64,000 nucleotides of DNA from CBDFNC01 sp965249895. GTDB lineage: Bacteria > Pseudomonadota > Gammaproteobacteria > Enterobacterales > CBDFNC01. Under the pieces are notes generated by a model. The model searched no databases and was not told the DNA's origin. It was given only the letters and a program-made list of their open reading frames with translations. Numbering within the stretch: the stretch's first letter is position 1; each line of letters begins with the position of its first letter. The translations under genes were made by a program, and so were the position numbers. Location: positions 2,728,001-2,792,000 of the forward strand of contig CBDFNC010000005.1 of NCBI GenBank assembly GCA_965249895.1, given 5' to 3'. Shown piece by piece: positions 54,490 through 63,962 of this stretch.

Positions 54490-57027
54490 ATGCTCAAGTG
54501 GTTTAAGAGACTCTTTTTCCTATTTTTATTTTTTGGACTTGTGGGAATAGGCTGCGTTGTTGCCATGTATTACTACGTCAAACCCGACCTGCCCGACGTG
54601 GAAACAATAAAAACAGTTAAGCTGCAAACCCCGATGAAGGTGTTCAGTGTCGATGGCGAACTGATCTCTCAATTCGGAGAGAAAAGGCGGATCCCGCTGA
54701 CTGTAGAGGACTTTCCTCCCTTACTTCTAAATGCATTTCTGGCTACAGAAGATAATCGTTTTTATCACCACCCAGGGATAGACCCTATCGGTATTGTCCG
54801 GGCTGCCGTGGTCTATTTCTCTACCGGGCACGCCAGTCAGGGGGCCAGTACCATCACCCAGCAGGTAGCGCGTAACTTCTTCCTGACCCGAGAAAAAACC
54901 CTGATCCGAAAAATCAAAGAAATTTTTATCGCAATTCATATTGAGCAACTGTTAAGCAAAGACGAGATCCTGGAGCTTTACCTCAATAAAATCCCTCTCG
55001 GTTATCGCTCTTATGGTGTAGGCGCTGCGGCTCAGGTTTACTACGGAAAAGATGTTAAAGAACTCACTCTGGCCCAAATGGCAGTGATCGCCGGATTACC
55101 CAAGGCGCCTTCTCGTTTAAATCCTCTCCATTCCCCCGAAAATGCCAAGGCAAGACGTGCAGTGGTATTGGGACGTATGCTCACAGAGAAGTACATAACT
55201 AAAGAAGAATTCGAAGAAGCCAACAACAGCCCTATATCCGCTAAATACCATGGTGCAGAAATTACCTTACCTGCTCCTTTTGTTGCCGAAATGGTGCGTA
55301 GAGAGCTGGTCAAGCGCTATGGTGAAGAGCGATCGTACAGCGAGGGTTTAACGGTTATCACCACGATAAGTAAAAAAAGACAACATGCAGCAAACCAGGC
55401 ACTGGTCAATAACTTGCTTGCCTATGATTTAAGGCATGGTTTTAGAGGCCCGGTTGAGACTTTGTGGAAAAAAAATGAAGCCTCCTGGTCCATGCAAAAA
55501 ATATTCGATTATTTGAAGAAACAACCAATTTATGGCCCCTTAAAGCCTGCGGTTGTAACATCGGTAAAAGAGCAGCAGGCAGAGGTACTGATTAAAGGTG
55601 GTGAAGCCGCCCTGCTCGAGTGGGACGGATTAAAATGGGCCAGACGCTTCGTCAATGATGAGCGTCAAGGGCCAGCCCCTTCCAAAGCCGCAGACATTCT
55701 CAGTGCAGGTGATATGATTTGGGTCCGCCATGGTGAAGATGGCAAACTCAGTTTATCCCAGTTCCCTAACGCCAATGCGGCTTTAGTAGCACTGGATCCC
55801 AAAGATGGAGCCATTCAGGCGTTAACCGGCGGCTTCGATTACAAGCACAGCAAATTCAATCGGGCAACCCAAGCCAAACGACAGGCTGGCTCCAATATTA
55901 AGCCCTTCCTGTATTCCGCCGCGCTGGAGAAAGGTTTTACCTTGGCCAGTATGGTTAATGATGCCCCTATCAATCACTGGGATGCTCGTCAAGGCGTCGC
56001 CTGGCGACCGAAGAACTCACCACCTGTCTACGATGGCCCTACACGCGTACGCGTGGCGCTAGGTAAATCCAAAAACGTGGTATCGGTCAGACTGCTGCGT
56101 AGTGTAGGTATTCCAGGGATCGTGGATCAGCTAACTAAATTCGGCTTTTCAGAAAAGGATATCCCACATAACGAATCATTGGCTTTAGGCTCTGCATCCT
56201 TCACTCCGATGGAGGTTGCCACGGCATATTCAATTATCGCTAATGGTGGCTATAAGGTAGAGCCTTACATAATCGAACGCATAGAAGATGCGTACGGCAA
56301 TGTGTTGTACCAGTCGCAGCCCAAAATAGCCTGTGCCTACTGCCAAAAAACCTTAATCGCAAGTACTGAAGCTATGGAGGCAGAACTGGTCCAGGACGGC
56401 TCGGCATGGGAAACCTGCAGCATATCGCCAATTCCTGAATCACAGTGGGCAACTCAGGTTATTTCTACTGAGAATGCCTTTCTAATGCGGGAAGCTCTCA
56501 TTAGCGCCATCTGGGGTGGCGGTAGCTGGGCTCATAAAACTGGCTGGAATGGAACCGGTTGGCGTGCGGCAAGAGTACTTAAGCGTCATGATATCGGAGG
56601 TAAAACCGGCACAACCAATGACGCAAAAGATGCCTGGTATACCGGCTTTGGACCTGAACTAGTAGCCACCTCCTGGGTTGGATTCGACAATCATAGCCGT
56701 GAACTGGGCAAAGTCAGCTACAACAAGAACCTGGGCAAAAACCAGATCACGGGTAGCGAATTTGGAGGTAAAACAGCCTTACCAGCCTGGATTAATTTTA
56801 TGCAAGTCGCCCTGGAGGGAACACCTGAAAAAAGTAAGCAGGTTCCTGATGGTATTGTGATGGTGAGAATAGATGTGGAAACTGGAAAGTTATCAAAAGT
56901 GAATAACTACACATCCAGGTTTGAGTACTTTGAGAAAGGCACCGAACCGACCAGCTTCGCGGGCAGTGACAACTCCAGCAATCTCTTCGAGCAAAGCGGC
57001 GGTGAGATAGACGAAGAGTTGTTCTAA
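54490..57027 (+). CDS. mrcA: Penicillin-binding protein 1A (bifunctional transglycosylase/transpeptidase)
   Basis: The 845-residue class-A penicillin-binding protein starts at 54490 (MLKWFKRLFFLFLFFGLVGIG), with a membrane anchor at residues about 7-30. The longer frame from 54343 adds no conserved sequence. The glycosyltransferase domain has the catalytic EDNRFYHHPGID and QGASTITQQVARNFFL. The transpeptidase domain has SNIKPF (SxxK), and GKTGTTNDAKDAWYTG (KTG). It polymerises and cross-links peptidoglycan. Confidence 0.95.
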   Translation: MLKWFKRLFFLFLFFGLVGIGCVVAMYYYVKPDLPDVETIKTVKLQTPMKVFSVDGELISQFGEKRRIPLTVEDFPPLLLNAFLATEDNRFYHHPGIDPIGIVRAAVVYFSTGHASQGASTITQQVARNFFLTREKTLIRKIKEIFIAIHIEQLLSKDEILELYLNKIPLGYRSYGVGAAAQVYYGKDVKELTLAQMAVIAGLPKAPSRLNPLHSPENAKARRAVVLGRMLTEKYITKEEFEEANNSPISAKYHGAEITLPAPFVAEMVRRELVKRYGEERSYSEGLTVITTISKKRQHAANQALVNNLLAYDLRHGFRGPVETLWKKNEASWSMQKIFDYLKKQPIYGPLKPAVVTSVKEQQAEVLIKGGEAALLEWDGLKWARRFVNDERQGPAPSKAADILSAGDMIWVRHGEDGKLSLSQFPNANAALVALDPKDGAIQALTGGFDYKHSKFNRATQAKRQAGSNIKPFLYSAALEKGFTLASMVNDAPINHWDARQGVAWRPKNSPPVYDGPTRVRVALGKSKNVVSVRLLRSVGIPGIVDQLTKFGFSEKDIPHNESLALGSASFTPMEVATAYSIIANGGYKVEPYIIERIEDAYGNVLYQSQPKIACAYCQKTLIASTEAMEAELVQDGSAWETCSISPIPESQWATQVISTENAFLMREALISAIWGGGSWAHKTGWNGTGWRAARVLKRHDIGGKTGTTNDAKDAWYTGFGPELVATSWVGFDNHSRELGKVSYNKNLGKNQITGSEFGGKTALPAWINFMQVALEGTPEKSKQVPDGIVMVRIDVETGKLSKVNNYTSRFEYFEKGTEPTSFAGSDNSSNLFEQSGGEIDEELF

Positions 57028-57035
57028 CCGAAAAC

Positions 57036-57063
57036 AAAAATGGCGGTTTACCCCGCCATTTTT
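57036..57063. terminator. Bidirectional terminator between mrcA and oxyR
   Basis: AAAAATGGCGG (57036-57046) pairs with CCGCCATTTTT (57053-57063). The oxyR stop codon lies partly in the loop, and its last codons (KKMAG) form part of the stem. Confidence 0.85.
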
Positions 57064-57935
57064 TTGATCACCAGTTCAGACAGCTCATTAAAACACGGCC
57101 GTCTTACTGTATTTTTTCTGAATACCATGCCAATACTTCGGCTGGGACCAGGCGCTTTAAAAGGCAAGTAACACACTCCGTCCTGATGCCTTTCCTTTGG
57201 CACCGCAAGTTTGGGCAGCAAGGTAATTCCCACCTCAGCGCTGATCATATGCCGTAAGGTTTCGAGACTGGTCGCCTTGAAACTATTGTCTTCATCGGCG
57301 CCTGCCGCAAAACAAAAACCCATCGCCTGATCTCTTAAACAATGACCATCTTCGAGCATCAGTACTTTTTCACCCTTAAGATCCGAGAGGGATACATCCC
57401 TATTACCCGCCCAAGGGTGTGAGTCAGGTATGGCTAGTTCTAAAGGCTCTTCGTACAGAGTGATCTGACCATACTCTGCCATAGTTGGCAGTAAGGCTAA
57501 GATAAGGCAATCCAGATCCCCTTCTGCAAGTTGCTTTAACAACACATTGGTTTGATTCTCATATAAATAGATTTCCAATTCTGGAAATTGCTGGCGCACT
57601 TCTGGAATAAAATGAGGCAAAAAGTAGGGAGCAACTGTTGGGATCAAACCTATATGTAAAGGACCCTGCATAGGCTCACTATAGCTTTTAGCCACCTCTT
57701 TGATAGATTTGGCTTCCAGTAATACACTTTTGGCTTTTGCTGCAATATCCAACCCGGCTTGAGTAAAAATAACCTTGCGCGACGAGCGTTCCATCAACAA
57801 GACTCCCAATTCGTCTTCCAATTTACGAATCTGACCACTTAAGGTTGGCTGACTGACAAAACACTTTTCTGCTGCCTTTCTGAAATGTTTAAGCTCTTCT
57901 AACGCCACCAGGTATTCCAAATCACGCAAATTCAT
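57048..57935 (-). CDS. oxyR: Hydrogen-peroxide-sensing LysR regulator OxyR
   Basis: The 295-residue LysR protein has a start at 57935 (MNLRDLEYLVALEELKHF) preceded by a GGGA site; the longer frame to 58070 adds an unconserved leader. The helix-turn-helix is FRKAAEKCFVSQPTLSGQIRK (in part), and the redox pair of cysteines is visible in DGHCLRDQAMGFC, spaced as in E. coli OxyR (199 and 208). It activates peroxide defence genes; none is adjacent here. Confidence 0.95.
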   Translation of the reverse strand: MNLRDLEYLVALEELKHFRKAAEKCFVSQPTLSGQIRKLEDELGVLLMERSSRKVIFTQAGLDIAAKAKSVLLEAKSIKEVAKSYSEPMQGPLHIGLIPTVAPYFLPHFIPEVRQQFPELEIYLYENQTNVLLKQLAEGDLDCLILALLPTMAEYGQITLYEEPLELAIPDSHPWAGNRDVSLSDLKGEKVLMLEDGHCLRDQAMGFCFAAGADEDNSFKATSLETLRHMISAEVGITLLPKLAVPKERHQDGVCYLPFKAPGPSRSIGMVFRKNTVRRPCFNELSELVIKKMAG

Positions 57936-58198
57936 AAATTTCCCATCGTCTCTTATATCACCTAATGGTATTTTATACTCTTCATTACCCAGGGTAAAAT
58001 TGAACTTCCCAGAACTTCTTGGCTGACAATAATGGCTCTTAGCCATTTCAAATTTAGAGCGACTTCGCAAAAAAACCTTTTAAAACATCACTTGTCTCAT
58101 TTCTTTCTTATTAACGGATCATGTTTTAGTATTGGAACTATTGTGCTGCCAATCCAACCACGGAAGGCACGAAAGAACACATTCAGAGGAGTATAAAA

Positions 58199-59689
58199 AT
58201 GTGTTGGCATAACATACGATATTTATGTCTTGCGCTATCCCTTGCCTTGGCTGGCTGTGGTGGTGATGGTACAGATTTAGGTGGTGGTAATACTGGTGGC
58301 GGAACGACACCAACCACAGAGCCAACAACGGAACCGACACCGGATCCAGGGGCCCCCAGCGATAACGTTGTATTAACCATCCCCGGAGACATTCTCGAAC
58401 TCGATCGACGTAATGCGACGATTCCTTTCACTTATACGCTGGATTTACCCCCGTCCTTTACCGCCGTATATGGGATGGATATATCAGGTACCGCAGTACC
58501 AGGGGAAGATTATGACCTTGATAACTCCAAGCTAACCTTTCCTCCCGGGCAACAAAGCGCAGTTTTAAACCTAACAACCAAGCAGAGTAATCAACCTCGC
58601 GGTGGACGAACGGTTAAAATTCGCTTTTTTAATGACGAAGGCCAGGAAGCCACTCAGACCTTTATTATTATGGGTGACGTCCGCTTGAACGATACCGGGA
58701 TGGAGCAGTTCTCTGACGAGAATAGTTATGACCTGGCAACTACGGTAGCGTCCCACCCAGGGCAAGATGCAGAGCGTGGTGCCGATGTTGTTAATACCAC
58801 TGACTCTAATGCGGCCTACTTTAAAAACGGCTCTGAAATGAATCCTGTATCCAACTTCTACTTGGGGCAGGCTGGTTTCAGATATACTAAAATTGACTTT
58901 GCCGGGAATGAGTTAAGCGCACAAGCTGCTGATTGGCGCTGTATTCGTGATGAAATGACTGGCATGGTATGGGAGCGTAAATCGTCATATAACCAAGTCA
59001 CCGCCATACCAGACCCAGCTGTACTTGTTCCTCCTGTACCAGATACACGCGAAACCTTTTATGTCTCCGCGCGCCCTGCTGACTTCCACGCCGTTAATTT
59101 TGTTTACCCTTGGTTAGATGAAGACGATACAACAAATGGCGGAGAAGCTGGCTGGATGGCTGATCTCAGAGGCGCAGCCTTACCACAGGAAAGCCCTTAC
59201 CAACCAGCGTTAGGGGTTGGCGCCTTTACCCAGGATGTTAACGCTATTTGCGCTTTTTCAAATTTGGGCAGAGACTTCGAGCTATTCTGCTCAACCGGGC
59301 ACTATGTTAAAGAAGCAAATCACCAAGGTGTATGTGGCTATAAAGACTGGCAAGTACCAACCGTAGAGCAATTCAGAAGTGTATTTAATTACAGTAATCT
59401 GAACAAAAATGAAACGGATATCCTCGATAAGACCTTTTTCGATTGCGCGGCAGATAACTGTGTTGTGTCAAATGACCCAAGCAACCCGCTAAACAAAACA
59501 CTTTACTGGACAAGTACGACAAGTGCGGAAAATAATGCCAGCGCCTTGTGTTTTGACATTACCACGGCGCGCCTGCAATTGTGCAGTAAGCTGGAATCCA
59601 ACAAAGTGATGATTGTAAGACGTGATGATAAGTCGTTAACCAACAATAATACGCCGTCGCCAGAACCCACTGCAGAGCCAACCCCATAG
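58199..59689 (+). CDS. Secreted lipoprotein with Calx-beta-like and Lcl (DUF1566) domains
   Basis: The 496-residue protein has a lipoprotein signal (SLALAGC, cysteine 20), a Gly/Thr/Pro-rich linker (PTTEPTTEPTPDPG), a beta-sandwich segment with SGTAVPGEDYD like Calx-beta repeats (about 58-155), and a C-terminal Lcl-type domain (WQVPTVEQFRSVFNYS, KTLYWTSTTS). It ends in another Pro/Thr/Glu-rich tail. A GAGGAG site precedes the ATG. It is followed 10 bp later by a second Lcl protein. The role is unknown; a surface adhesion or binding role is only inferred. Confidence 0.82.
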   Translation: MCWHNIRYLCLALSLALAGCGGDGTDLGGGNTGGGTTPTTEPTTEPTPDPGAPSDNVVLTIPGDILELDRRNATIPFTYTLDLPPSFTAVYGMDISGTAVPGEDYDLDNSKLTFPPGQQSAVLNLTTKQSNQPRGGRTVKIRFFNDEGQEATQTFIIMGDVRLNDTGMEQFSDENSYDLATTVASHPGQDAERGADVVNTTDSNAAYFKNGSEMNPVSNFYLGQAGFRYTKIDFAGNELSAQAADWRCIRDEMTGMVWERKSSYNQVTAIPDPAVLVPPVPDTRETFYVSARPADFHAVNFVYPWLDEDDTTNGGEAGWMADLRGAALPQESPYQPALGVGAFTQDVNAICAFSNLGRDFELFCSTGHYVKEANHQGVCGYKDWQVPTVEQFRSVFNYSNLNKNETDILDKTFFDCAADNCVVSNDPSNPLNKTLYWTSTTSAENNASALCFDITTARLQLCSKLESNKVMIVRRDDKSLTNNNTPSPEPTAEPTP

Positions 59690-59698
59690 GAGGGCAAG

Positions 59699-60343
59699 AT
59701 GAAAGCTATTAATACGTTACTTATATCGTCTGCATTAACCTTGACCTCTTTTTCAGGTTATTCTGCAGATACCTTTTGTAGAGCAGATATCAAAAAGGAC
59801 TATACACCTGTACATTTTGTCAGCTTAAAAAACGGAACTATTAAAGATACCAGAACAGGCCTGATTTGGTCTGTGTGTAGCTTAGGTCAAACCTGGGGAC
59901 AAGATGCTAAGGGAAACGATACCTGCACGGGGAGCCCCGCTTCATACAACACATGGAAAATAGCCCTAAATGCTGTTCAATCCGCCAATACAACTGCGAC
60001 TTTTTCCAAAAATGATTGGCGATTACCGAATATCAAGGAGCTTGACTCCATAGTTGACCGGAGCTGCTACCGCCCCGCGATCAATCAGGATGTGTTCCCC
60101 AATACTTCACCCATTAACTATTATTCAAGCACTCCCTATGAGGGTAAGAAAGACACTGTCTCTGAGAAAAACTATGACCATTTGACCTCCAGGATCATCG
60201 ATTTCAGGAACGGTCTTGAAAACCCATTAAGACCTGAAGAGCAAACCAGAGAGATGTACTCGGTACGTTTGGTGAGGTGCGGCGAGTGGTCTACTCCAGA
60301 CGCAGCTAATGGAGGCGTCACTGCGGCCTGTAGAATAAATTAG
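59699..60343 (+). CDS. Secreted Lcl (DUF1566) domain protein
   Basis: The 214-residue protein has a signal peptide (ending SFSGYSA) and an Lcl domain with IKDTRTGLIWSVCS, NDWRLPNIKELDSIVDRSCY and YYSSTPY, the common DUF1566 pattern, and an even number of cysteines. A GGAGGG ribosome site links it to the preceding lipoprotein gene. The function is unknown. Confidence 0.85.
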   Translation: MKAINTLLISSALTLTSFSGYSADTFCRADIKKDYTPVHFVSLKNGTIKDTRTGLIWSVCSLGQTWGQDAKGNDTCTGSPASYNTWKIALNAVQSANTTATFSKNDWRLPNIKELDSIVDRSCYRPAINQDVFPNTSPINYYSSTPYEGKKDTVSEKNYDHLTSRIIDFRNGLENPLRPEEQTREMYSVRLVRCGEWSTPDAANGGVTAACRIN

Positions 60344-60360
60344 ACAATCCTACACTCAGT

Positions 60361-60386
60361 AGCCCGCTAAATTGGCGGGCTTTTTA
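60361..60386 (+). terminator. Terminator of the two Lcl genes
   Basis: AGCCCGC (60361-60367) and GCGGGCT (60375-60381) form the stem, followed by TTTTTATT. Confidence 0.9.
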
Positions 60387-60420
60387 TTGTCTATAGAAAG
60401 TACTCTTTTCCACAGACAAT

Positions 60421-60443
60421 AAAAAGGCCGCTTGCGCGGCCTT
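60421..60443 (-). terminator. Terminator of tuf
   Basis: AAGGCCGC (60424-60431) pairs with GCGGCCTT (60436-60443) with a four-base loop, followed on the minus strand by a T-run. It is the last hairpin after tuf and faces the terminator of the plus-strand genes. Confidence 0.88.
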
Positions 60444-60455
60444 CTTCAGGTATTA

Positions 60456-60530
60456 CTAAGATCATGGACCTAGCCCATGATCTTAGCGACAACACCAGCA
60501 CCTGTTTGCTATGAACGGCCACCTCGGCGG
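60456..60530 (-). repeat. Remnant of a second tuf 3' end, with a 12-bp inverted repeat
   Basis: Read on the minus strand, 60502-60470 encodes GAGVVAKIMG and a stop, the classical EF-Tu C-terminus, and just upstream GAGGTGGCCGT matches the preceding codons of EF-Tu after a small insertion. The real tuf ends GAGVVAKIYE. Third-base differences separate the two tails. CTAAGATCATGG (60456-60467) and CCATGATCTTAG (60475-60486) are perfect inverted repeats around the remnant's stop. Confidence 0.85.
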
Positions 60531-60546
60531 CCCCACATAAAACAGA

Positions 60547-61731
60547 TTATTCGTAGATTTTAGCTACTACGCCAGCACCTACAGTTCGGCCACCTTCACG
60601 GATAGCGAAACGTAGACCTTCATCCATTGCAATTGGAGCGATTAGCTCTACAACGAATTTCAGGTTATCACCAGGCATTACCATTTCTACACCTTCTGGA
60701 AGCTCTACAGCACCAGTGATGTCAGTTGTACGGAAGTAGAACTGTGGACGGTAACCTTTGAAGAAAGGTGTGTGACGACCGCCTTCTTCTTTAGTCAGTA
60801 CGTATACTTCTGACTCGAACTTAGTGTGAGGAGTGATTGAAGCTGGAGCAGCAAGGATCTGACCACGCTCAACGTCTTCACGCTTAGTACCACGTAGTAG
60901 TACACCAACGTTCTCACCTGCACGACCTTCGTCAAGCAGTTTACGGAACATTTCAACACCAGTACAAGTTGTCTTAACAGTCTCTTTAATACCAACGATT
61001 TCGATTTCTTCGCCGACTTTAACGATACCACGCTCTACACGACCCGTTACAACAGTACCACGGCCTGAGATAGAGAAAACATCTTCGATTGGAAGTAGGA
61101 AAGGCTTGTCGATATCACGCTTTGGCTCTGGGATGTAGGTATCCAGTGCTTCAGCTAGTTCGATGATCTTGTCTTCCCACTCTTTCTCGCCTTCCAGGGC
61201 TTTCAGAGCGCTGCCCTGGATAACTGGTAGGTCATCACCTGGGAAGTCATATTCAGAAAGAAGCTCACGAACTTCCATTTCAACCAGCTCTAACAGCTCT
61301 TCATCATCAACCATGTCACATTTGTTCATGAATACGATGATGAAAGGTACGCCAACCTGACGAGATAGCAGGATGTGCTCGCGAGTCTGAGGCATAGGGC
61401 CGTCAGTTGCAGCAACAACCAGGATACCACCGTCCATCTGAGCAGCACCCGTGATCATGTTTTTAACATAATCCGCGTGTCCTGGGCAGTCTACGTGTGC
61501 GTAGTGACGACTTGGAGTGTCATACTCTACGTGAGAAGTAGAGATAGTGATACCACGCTCGCGCTCTTCAGGAGCGTTATCGATAGCAGCGAAATCTTTA
61601 GCTTCACCGCCGTACGTTTTTGCAAGTACGTTAGTGATAGCTGCAGTTAGAGTAGTTTTACCGTGGTCAACGTGGCCGATAGTACCTACGTTGACATGCG
61701 GCTTCAAACGTTCAAATTTTTCTTTAGACAC
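60547..61731 (-). CDS. tuf: Elongation factor Tu
   Basis: The 394-residue GTPase delivers aminoacyl-tRNA to the ribosome. It has GHVDHGKTTLTAAIT, DCPGHADYVKNM and NKCDMVDDEELLELVEME, and is full length. The last three residues, IYE, differ from the VLG, IMG or similar endings of most relatives, and a divergent tail (IMG) lies just downstream. It follows fusA as in the str operon; no S10-operon gene follows in this window. Confidence 0.97.
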   Translation of the reverse strand: MSKEKFERLKPHVNVGTIGHVDHGKTTLTAAITNVLAKTYGGEAKDFAAIDNAPEERERGITISTSHVEYDTPSRHYAHVDCPGHADYVKNMITGAAQMDGGILVVAATDGPMPQTREHILLSRQVGVPFIIVFMNKCDMVDDEELLELVEMEVRELLSEYDFPGDDLPVIQGSALKALEGEKEWEDKIIELAEALDTYIPEPKRDIDKPFLLPIEDVFSISGRGTVVTGRVERGIVKVGEEIEIVGIKETVKTTCTGVEMFRKLLDEGRAGENVGVLLRGTKREDVERGQILAAPASITPHTKFESEVYVLTKEEGGRHTPFFKGYRPQFYFRTTDITGAVELPEGVEMVMPGDNLKFVVELIAPIAMDEGLRFAIREGGRTVGAGVVAKIYE

Positions 61732-61826
61732 GACGTGTACCTTCTTTTTTACAGTGACAGCCCTACGTCATCGCAGGGCATCAAATTAATTATTACCTAG
61801 CTCAGGGCATTTACCCAGTTAGGCTA

Positions 61827-63920
61827 TTACTTCGCTTCGATAATAGAATCAGCGACGTTCTTAGGTGCTTCATGATACTCCAGGAATTCCATAGAGTAAG
61901 AAGCGCGGCCCTGAGTAGCAGAACGTAGGTCAGTTGCATAACCGAACATTTCAGCCAGAGGTACCTTAGCTCGTACGATCTTTAAGCCGGCTGGACCTTC
62001 GTCCATACCCTCGATCATACCGCGACGACGGTTCAAGTCACCAACTACATCACCCATCCAATTATCAGGGGTGGTCACTTCAACCTTCATCATAGGTTCA
62101 AGGATAACTGGATTCGCTTCCAGTGCACCTTTTCTGAAGCCCAAAGAACCAGCGATCTTAAACGCCATTTCATTGGAGTCAACATCGTGGAAAGAACCAT
62201 CATATAGGGTTACTTTAACGTCTAGCATTGGATAGCCAGCAAGTACACCCATATCCATCTGTTCTTTACAACCTTTGTCAACGGCTGGGATATATTCTCT
62301 CGGAACAGAACCACCAACAATTTCGTTAACAAACTCGTAGCCTTCACCTGCTTCACGAGGTTCCATCTTCAGCCATACGTGACCGTATTGTCCACGACCA
62401 CCCGACTGACGTACAAACTTCCCTTCAACTTCAACTGTTGAGCGGATAGTTTCACGATATGCAACCTGAGGTTTACCCACATTACATTCAACGCTGAATT
62501 CCCGTTTCATACGGTCAACGATGATGTCAAGATGAAGCTCACCCATACCTGAAATCAGGGTCTGGCCAGATTCCTCGTCAGACTCGACACGGAATGATGG
62601 ATCTTCCGCCGCAAGTTTTTGCAACGCAACACCCATTCTTTCCTGGTCGGCTTTCGTTCTGGGCTCAACCGCAATCTGAATAACCGGCTCAGGGAATTCC
62701 ATACGCTCAAGAACCACCTTATGGTTCATATCACATAAGGTATCGCCTGTTGTAACGTCTTTCAGACCGATAGCTGCTGCTATGTCGCCAGCGCGGATCT
62801 CTTTGATCTCTTTACGATCATTCGCATGCATTTGCACGATACGCCCGAAACGTTCACGCTTTTGTTTCACTGAGTTGTAAACTGAGTCGCCAGAGTTTAC
62901 TACACCAGAATAAACACGCATAAAAGTTAGCGTACCAACAAACGGGTCCGTTGCAATTTTAAATGCAAGGGCGGCAAACGGCGCATCGTCAGAAGACTCA
63001 CGAGTGACCTCGTTGTCCAACTCGTCCAAACCTGTGATAGCTTCCACCTGGTTGGGTGCCGGCAAGAATTCAATAACGGCGTCAAGCACAGCTTGTACAC
63101 CTTTATTCTTGAATGCACTACCACAACAAGCTAAAACGATTTCGTTGTTAATCGTACGTTGACGAAGGGCCGCTTTGATTTCGTCTTCAGTCAGCTCACC
63201 TTCTTCAAGGTACTTTCCCATCAATTCATCGGAAGCTTCGGCGGCAGATTCCACCATGTACTCACGCATTTCCTCGGCTTTATCTTTTAGATCAGCCGGG
63301 ATTTCATCGTAAGTAAAGGTCATGCCCTGATCATCTTCGTTCCAGTTAATCGCCTTCATCTTGATCAGGTCGATTACGCCTTTAAACTCTTCTTCAGCAC
63401 CAATATTCAACTGAATTGGCACACAGTTAGCGCCAAGACGGTCGCGAATTTGATCAACAACACCTTCGAAATCAGCACCCGCACGATCCATCTTATTGAC
63501 GAAGACTATGCGAGGAACTTCGTACTTATCGGCCTGACGCCATACAGTCTCAGACTGTGGCTCTACACCGGATGAACCGCAGAAGACCACCACAGCACCA
63601 TCAAGCACACGCAGGGAACGCTCGACTTCAATAGTAAAGTCTACGTGCCCAGGAGTATCGATAATGTTAACTCGATGTTCGTCGAACTGACCTTCCATAC
63701 CACGCCAGAAGGTAGTAGTCGCAGCAGATGTGATAGTGATACCACGCTCCTGCTCCTGCTCCATCCAGTCCATAGTGGCTGCGCCATCATGAACCTCACC
63801 AATCTTGTGAGATAGGCCGGTATAGAAAAGTACACGCTCGGTAGTTGTTGTTTTACCGGCGTCAACGTGAGCAACTATACCTATATTGCGATAGCGCTCT
63901 AAGGGCGTTGTACGAGCCAC
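61827..63920 (-). CDS. fusA: Elongation factor G
   Basis: The 697-residue translocation GTPase starts with GTG at 63920 (reads VARTTPLERYRNIGIVAHVDAGKTT), supported by AGAGGA eight bases upstream; this matches the usual MARTTPLERYRNIGI start. The P-loop AHVDAGKTT, the DTPGHVDF and NKMDRAGADF motifs and domain IV/V motifs are all present. It precedes tuf by 95 bp. Upstream lies a terminator-like hairpin, so fusA may have its own promoter or a partly read-through message from rpsG. Confidence 0.97.
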   Translation of the reverse strand: MARTTPLERYRNIGIVAHVDAGKTTTTERVLFYTGLSHKIGEVHDGAATMDWMEQEQERGITITSAATTTFWRGMEGQFDEHRVNIIDTPGHVDFTIEVERSLRVLDGAVVVFCGSSGVEPQSETVWRQADKYEVPRIVFVNKMDRAGADFEGVVDQIRDRLGANCVPIQLNIGAEEEFKGVIDLIKMKAINWNEDDQGMTFTYDEIPADLKDKAEEMREYMVESAAEASDELMGKYLEEGELTEDEIKAALRQRTINNEIVLACCGSAFKNKGVQAVLDAVIEFLPAPNQVEAITGLDELDNEVTRESSDDAPFAALAFKIATDPFVGTLTFMRVYSGVVNSGDSVYNSVKQKRERFGRIVQMHANDRKEIKEIRAGDIAAAIGLKDVTTGDTLCDMNHKVVLERMEFPEPVIQIAVEPRTKADQERMGVALQKLAAEDPSFRVESDEESGQTLISGMGELHLDIIVDRMKREFSVECNVGKPQVAYRETIRSTVEVEGKFVRQSGGRGQYGHVWLKMEPREAGEGYEFVNEIVGGSVPREYIPAVDKGCKEQMDMGVLAGYPMLDVKVTLYDGSFHDVDSNEMAFKIAGSLGFRKGALEANPVILEPMMKVEVTTPDNWMGDVVGDLNRRRGMIEGMDEGPAGLKIVRAKVPLAEMFGYATDLRSATQGRASYSMEFLEYHEAPKNVADSIIEAK

Positions 63921-63962
63921 AATAGTATCCTCTGAACTAAGACGAGATCTTAGCAAACAACT

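Noticed and set aside
57936..58070. N-terminal extension of OxyR
   Set aside because: The added 45 residues are not conserved in the family, and a good start with a ribosome site lies at 57935.
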